IMG/VR virus record: IMGVR_UViG_3300005527_000288
Coordinates: 1 to 24,141 of that record
Direction: 5' to 3' (one strand)
Source: a virus
Length of the DNA stretch: 24,141 bases
The stretch's first letter is position 1, and each line of letters starts with the position of its first letter. The notes below the pieces were generated by a model, which was given only the letters and a program-made list of their open reading frames with translations, searched no databases and was not told where the DNA came from. A program made the position numbers and the translations under genes. Positions 20,850 through 24,141 of this stretch are shown here, piece after piece.

Positions 20850-22128
20850 CAATTTCTTCTCCCCCTTCCGGGTCAGGCTCAACCGGCTCAGGAGCGGGTG
20901 GCTCTGGCGCAATCGGCTCCGGTTCCGGCGCGTCAATCGGCATGGTCGCGCCCTGCATGAATAGCTTGTCTGCGTTTCCACCCTTGGCTGGGCGGTTCTC
21001 AAGTGAGCGGGCTTCGTCCGGCGTCAGGATCGAAGTCTGCACCGCGCGGGCCAGACCTTCCATGCGGGTCTTGAAGTCCCCGCGAAGCAGCCCGTCCATG
21101 TTATGTTCAACGTAGCGATTGCCGTTGCGCTGGCCGAAAAGCTTGAGGTTCATTTCCTCTTCAAGCGCCTCGGCCCACTGGCTCAGTAGATGCTTGACCA
21201 AGTGCAAATCCTGCTGCTCGGTATTGCTAAAGGTCCCGTGCGTTAGGTCTTGCAGGAATACCGGCGGTAAGCCGTAAATGCGGGCGATTTCCTCAACCGA
21301 GAAACGCCGCGCGTCCGTCATCTGGCCCTTGTCAGGATCGAACCCGACCGGCTTCAGTTCATAACCCGGCGGAATCGGGAACAGCGGCTTCTCGCTACCC
21401 TTGGCCGCGTCAATCGACCGCTGCACATCGGCCAGCGCCCGCTTCATGGCTTCAGGTCCGGCAGGCATTGGCCCGGTCAAAGCAAGCGGCGGAACCCCGC
21501 CACCGGCAAAGAACTTTGCGCCATAATCGCTCATCGCCAGCGCAAGCTGGATCGCCTTAGCACCAAGGACCAGCGGGCTATAATGCGACAGCCCGTCAGA
21601 CTTGAGCATGAACGGCACATCAATGATATCGGCGGCAGGGTAAATCTTGCCGTCGATTTCATAGGACAGCCGCCCCATGGCGTCGCGCTTGATCTTGGCT
21701 TTCGTCGGGTCAACCGGATAAAGGCCGATGATATTGGAACCGCTGCGTTCGATCCATAGCAGGCCGCGCCCGCCAAGAAAGACTTGCTGCCAGAAATACT
21801 GGCGGAGCTTGAACGCGGTCCATTCAGCGTTAGGCGCTTCATGAATCAGGGTGGCAAGCCCGCCGCTGATCTTTTCCGCGCCGGTTGACGCGGCGCGGTA
21901 AGCGTGAAGCGGCAGCGAGGCTAGCGACCGAGACAGGAACGACACAGCCGCCAGCACAGCCGGAACAGTTAGCGCGGTGTCGGTCGTGACAATCGGCAAT
22001 TCAACGCCGTTCAGATTGGTAACGGTGGCCCATGCAAAACCGGGACGCTCAATGCCGGGCACAGCGGTGATGATACGTTCCTCAACCGGCGTCTGCGGCC
22101 AGCCGAAGAAGTCCGCAATTTTACCCAT
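20839..22128 (-). CDS. HK97-family portal protein
   Basis: This 429-aa protein forms the dodecameric ring at one capsid vertex through which DNA is packaged and to which the tail attaches. Features typical of the family are the early VPAVLAAVSFLSRSLASLPL helix, YFWQQVFLGGRGLLWIER, the FSVEEIARIYGLPPVFL stretch and HLLSQWAEALEEEMN towards the C-terminus. Length is normal for HK97-type portals. The last 40 or so residues form a proline- and glutamate-rich tail with repeated PEP units, probably disordered. The ATG at 22128 shares one base with the large-terminase stop. The end overlaps the chosen start of the prohead protease by 11 bp, so translation is probably coupled. Confidence 0.96.
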   Translation of the reverse strand: MGKIADFFGWPQTPVEERIITAVPGIERPGFAWATVTNLNGVELPIVTTDTALTVPAVLAAVSFLSRSLASLPLHAYRAASTGAEKISGGLATLIHEAPNAEWTAFKLRQYFWQQVFLGGRGLLWIERSGSNIIGLYPVDPTKAKIKRDAMGRLSYEIDGKIYPAADIIDVPFMLKSDGLSHYSPLVLGAKAIQLALAMSDYGAKFFAGGGVPPLALTGPMPAGPEAMKRALADVQRSIDAAKGSEKPLFPIPPGYELKPVGFDPDKGQMTDARRFSVEEIARIYGLPPVFLQDLTHGTFSNTEQQDLHLVKHLLSQWAEALEEEMNLKLFGQRNGNRYVEHNMDGLLRGDFKTRMEGLARAVQTSILTPDEARSLENRPAKGGNADKLFMQGATMPIDAPEPEPIAPEPPAPEPVEPDPEGGEEIDGT

Positions 22129-23645
22129 TACGCGGCCCCCGTCAGGCTAAATGCGGGGTCATCCCAAGGCGAAATCGGCAGGGTTTCAATGCTCATCGCT
22201 TCAACCCCCTCTGCCATTGCCAGGGCAACCATGCCGTCGATTCGGCCCGTTGCTTTTGATTTATCCAGCTTGCGGTTTCCGGCAGGGTCAGGGACCGCCA
22301 CCGCGTTAGCCGCACACATTGCCAAAACCGGATGCCCGCCGTGGCGAACAATCCCGTTCAGTAAGTCCGCCTCCAGCGAGTCGAGCGCCGGGGACATTGA
22401 AACGTAACCTTGCCCGAAAGACTCAAGCGGCAGTTCAACCCCTTGCCGCTCAAGTGCGCCCTTCATTCGGTCCATGCGCCAGCGGTCAAAGCCGATCTTG
22501 CCGACATTCAACCCGCTGCAAATCTGCCCAATGTCCCGCGCGACGAAATCATAGTCGATCACTTTGCCCGGTGTGGTCCGCAAGAAACCCTGCTTGACCC
22601 ATACGTCATAGGGCGCACGGTCCCGCCGCGTAGCCTCTGCAACGCCATCCTGCGGCATCCAGAAGTGTGGCACCACATGAACCAACCCACCCTTACGGCA
22701 AGTCAGCACCAGCGCGGTCAGGTCGGTCGTGGCCGACAGGTCAAGCCCGCCGTAAACCATGCCGTCCAGTTCACCGGGGGCCTCGTTGCCGAGCTTCCAA
22801 ACCCCCGGCGAGACAAAGGCCGAAACCATGTTGACCCGCTGATTGAGTGTCAGCACCCGAAACGTGTTTTCAGCGGCGGGCATCCGCTTGGCTTGCGCCG
22901 ATTGTTCTTCAACGTCCCGGCGGCTGCGGAACAGGTCTAGCGCCGGGTTGGCCGCGCGCCATGCTGCTTCGTCGTCCAGTTCGCACCCTTCCGGGGCCGT
23001 ATAAACATGGCTGACAATCGAAGGGTCGGCAGACCGCTCCGCATCATCTAGCCAAATAGAGAACAGGCCCGCGTCGGTCGGGGCCTGGGTTGAAATCGCA
23101 ATCAGTAGCGGGTCGTCGTGCGCGCCCTGCGCCGTGGTGATCGCGTCAATGAAATCGTCTTGTGGGCCTTTAACCTGGCCAACTTCGTCCAGAATCGCCA
23201 AGACCGGCGAAAGGCCGTGCGCCGTGGTGCCGTCCGCTGCTAGCGCCCGGAACTCGGTATTCATCGCCAGCCCGATTAGCCGCTTGCCCGATGGCACAAT
23301 GCGAACCAGCTTTGACAGTTCCGGCGAAAGCTGAACCATCTTGCTAGCCAGTTGAAAGACCAGAGAGGCTTGATCCCGTGACCGCGCGCCGCTGACAAGC
23401 TGGCTATTCAACTTCGCTTCCGGCCCGACCAGATGAGCTAGCAGCAAGCAGGCAATCAGCGCCGACTTCCCGTTCTTTCGCGCAATAGCCAGATAGGCCC
23501 GCCGCGTCCCTGCCGGGTTGTCATAAACGTCCAGAATAAACTTGCGTTGAAAGTCCGCCAGGATGATCGGCTGCCCGACCTTTGCGCCCTCTGGAACCTT
23601 CAGGTATTTTTCAACGAATGCGCAAACTCGCTCGCCCCGCGTCAT
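22128..23645 (-). CDS. Phage terminase large subunit (ATPase and nuclease)
   Basis: This 505-aa protein is the packaging motor. It hydrolyses ATP to pump DNA through the portal and cuts concatemers with its C-terminal nuclease. A Walker A-like motif ARKNGKS lies at residues 55-61 and a Walker B motif VLAILDE at 148-154. The STQAP stretch near 186-190 fits the coupling motif that follows Walker B. The C-terminal half has GGLDLS..TDLTA near 299-311, where D302 fits the first acidic residue of the RNase H-like nuclease; IGFDRW and RIDGMVALAMA further on fit the later acidic positions. Length and motif order match the P27/HK97-type Terminase_1 family. The ATG at 23645 overlaps the small-subunit stop (ATGA), and the stop overlaps the portal start (TAATG). 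Confidence 0.96.
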   Translation of the reverse strand: MTRGERVCAFVEKYLKVPEGAKVGQPIILADFQRKFILDVYDNPAGTRRAYLAIARKNGKSALIACLLLAHLVGPEAKLNSQLVSGARSRDQASLVFQLASKMVQLSPELSKLVRIVPSGKRLIGLAMNTEFRALAADGTTAHGLSPVLAILDEVGQVKGPQDDFIDAITTAQGAHDDPLLIAISTQAPTDAGLFSIWLDDAERSADPSIVSHVYTAPEGCELDDEAAWRAANPALDLFRSRRDVEEQSAQAKRMPAAENTFRVLTLNQRVNMVSAFVSPGVWKLGNEAPGELDGMVYGGLDLSATTDLTALVLTCRKGGLVHVVPHFWMPQDGVAEATRRDRAPYDVWVKQGFLRTTPGKVIDYDFVARDIGQICSGLNVGKIGFDRWRMDRMKGALERQGVELPLESFGQGYVSMSPALDSLEADLLNGIVRHGGHPVLAMCAANAVAVPDPAGNRKLDKSKATGRIDGMVALAMAEGVEAMSIETLPISPWDDPAFSLTGAA

Positions 23646-24103
23646 TGCAAACTAGGCGTTGCCAGCAAGTCATCGCTAAGATCAGCTTCTAGCGACCGCC
23701 CCGCTTCCCGCTGCTTGGCCGCGTCCCGATTGTCGCCGCTTCGCGCGCGGGCGTGAAGGGCCAAAGACCGGCGCAGGGAAAGAATGTCCCCGGCCAGCGA
23801 CTTGACCACCCGGCCCCGTGGATTCTCAACCGTGGTGCCGTTCTCCCGAACCGCGATAAAGCCTTCGATCCGCAACTGCCGCTGTTCCGCCTCCATGTTC
23901 GCCATAGTGCGGGCTAGCATCGCGGCAATCTCAAGCTGATGCTCCGTCCATTCCGAACGGGCGAACTCCGCCACCACGTTTTCCCAGAAGGGCCAGTCGC
24001 AATCGTCAAGCGGAACATGGCTGGGCGGGGCAATATGCTTGACCGCGCCCTGGACAATCCGAACCGCAGCCGCGCTGCTATCAATGCGCTGCTTGCGGGC
24101 CAT
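23642..24103 (-). CDS. Phage terminase small subunit (putative)
   Basis: This 153-aa protein is probably the small terminase subunit, which recognises phage DNA and recruits the large subunit to start packaging. The assignment rests mainly on position: its TGA overlaps the ATG of the large terminase (ATGA), the standard order in HK97-like phages. The sequence is mostly helical and charged. It has a central stretch with WTEHQLEIAAMLARTMANME and a following VENPRGRVVKS segment, which resembles the 'G..v.nP....' region of P27-type small terminases. The ATG at 24103 is preceded by GAGG at a short distance. That Shine-Dalgarno sequence lies in a possible hairpin (24108-24141). I do not see a confident helix-turn-helix, so this is a context-supported call. 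Confidence 0.75.
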   Translation of the reverse strand: MARKQRIDSSAAAVRIVQGAVKHIAPPSHVPLDDCDWPFWENVVAEFARSEWTEHQLEIAAMLARTMANMEAEQRQLRIEGFIAVRENGTTVENPRGRVVKSLAGDILSLRRSLALHARARSGDNRDAAKQREAGRSLEADLSDDLLATPSLQ

Positions 24104-24107
24104 GTTA

Positions 24108-24141
24108 CCTCACGAAATTGGGGTTAGTGTTAATTTTGAGG
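24108..24141 (-). promoter_or_regulatory. Hairpin over the ribosome-binding site of the small terminase gene
   Basis: Read on the minus strand, CCTCA+AAATT pairs with AATTT+TGAGG across a 12-nt loop, with a 2-nt CG bulge on the 3' side (10 bp in all). The 3' arm contains the GAGG that serves as the likely Shine-Dalgarno sequence for the gene starting at 24103, so the fold would hide it. The hairpin ends exactly at the window edge and could be longer. A role in translation control is inference. Confidence 0.35.

Noticed and set aside
20850-21002. N-terminal extension of the prohead protease to 21002
   Set aside because: The extra 51 residues are low-complexity basic text lying over the proline-rich end of the portal gene. 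ATG 20849 has a strong Shine-Dalgarno sequence and the expected family start.
1-24141. Search for tRNA genes, CRISPR arrays, insertion sequences, integrase or attachment sites
   Set aside because: No cloverleaf-like sequence, no spaced direct repeats, no transposase or recombinase frame and no repeated ends were seen by eye.

Overview
The window is the late (structural and lysis) half of a tailed-phage genome or prophage of the siphovirus type with an HK97-like head. Every supportable gene lies on the minus strand, so the genes are read from the right end of the window to the left. The DNA is GC-rich by eye. The tail-end cassette (DUF2460, DUF2163, NlpC/P60 peptidase, large tail-tip protein) is the one shared by alphaproteobacterial siphophages and gene transfer agents, so an alphaproteobacterial host is likely; Sphingomonadales is a guess. 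No integrase, repressor, replication gene, tRNA, CRISPR array or host gene is present, so prophage and free phage cannot be told apart.

Layout in transcription order. Packaging and head: small terminase (24103-23642), large terminase (23645-22128), portal (22128-20839), prohead protease (20849-20241), a terminator-like hairpin, then the major capsid protein (20147-18894). An accessory block of five genes follows (18840-15920). They look like beta-rich virion proteins and include a 284-aa protein made of two similar halves and a 381-aa protein built from about fourteen 22-residue repeats. Head-to-tail joining: phiE125 gp8-like connector, a decoration-like protein, head-tail adaptor, HK97 gp10-like protein and DUF3168 completion protein (15923-13771). 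Tail: tube protein, two tail-assembly chaperone frames joined by a probable -1 programmed frameshift at GGGAAAC, tape measure, DUF2460, DUF2163, NlpC/P60 peptidase and a 1099-aa tail-tip protein that appears to carry a beta-propeller-like insertion. Two candidate fibre or receptor-binding proteins follow (5539-3507).

Lysis and accessory end (3491-52): a small helical protein, a holin-like membrane protein, a CxxC plus OmpR-type winged-helix protein, an HTH plus metallophosphoesterase protein, a 38-aa and a 64-aa small protein, a GH19-type endolysin, a 74-aa hypothetical protein and a two-helix membrane protein.

Most junctions overlap (ATGA, GTGA, TAATG, TGATG), pointing to one translationally coupled late operon. 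The only gaps above about 40 bp are 20148-20240 (holds the hairpin before the capsid gene), 18841-18893 (hairpin after the capsid gene), 2703-2746 (probably coding N-terminus) and 1142-1282 (no gene, but short complementary segments that could affect the endolysin ribosome-binding site). The most notable signals are the frameshift site, the hairpins on both sides of the capsid gene, the repeat-rich block after it, the propeller-like insertion in the tail tip, and the possible AUU start of the metallophosphoesterase.
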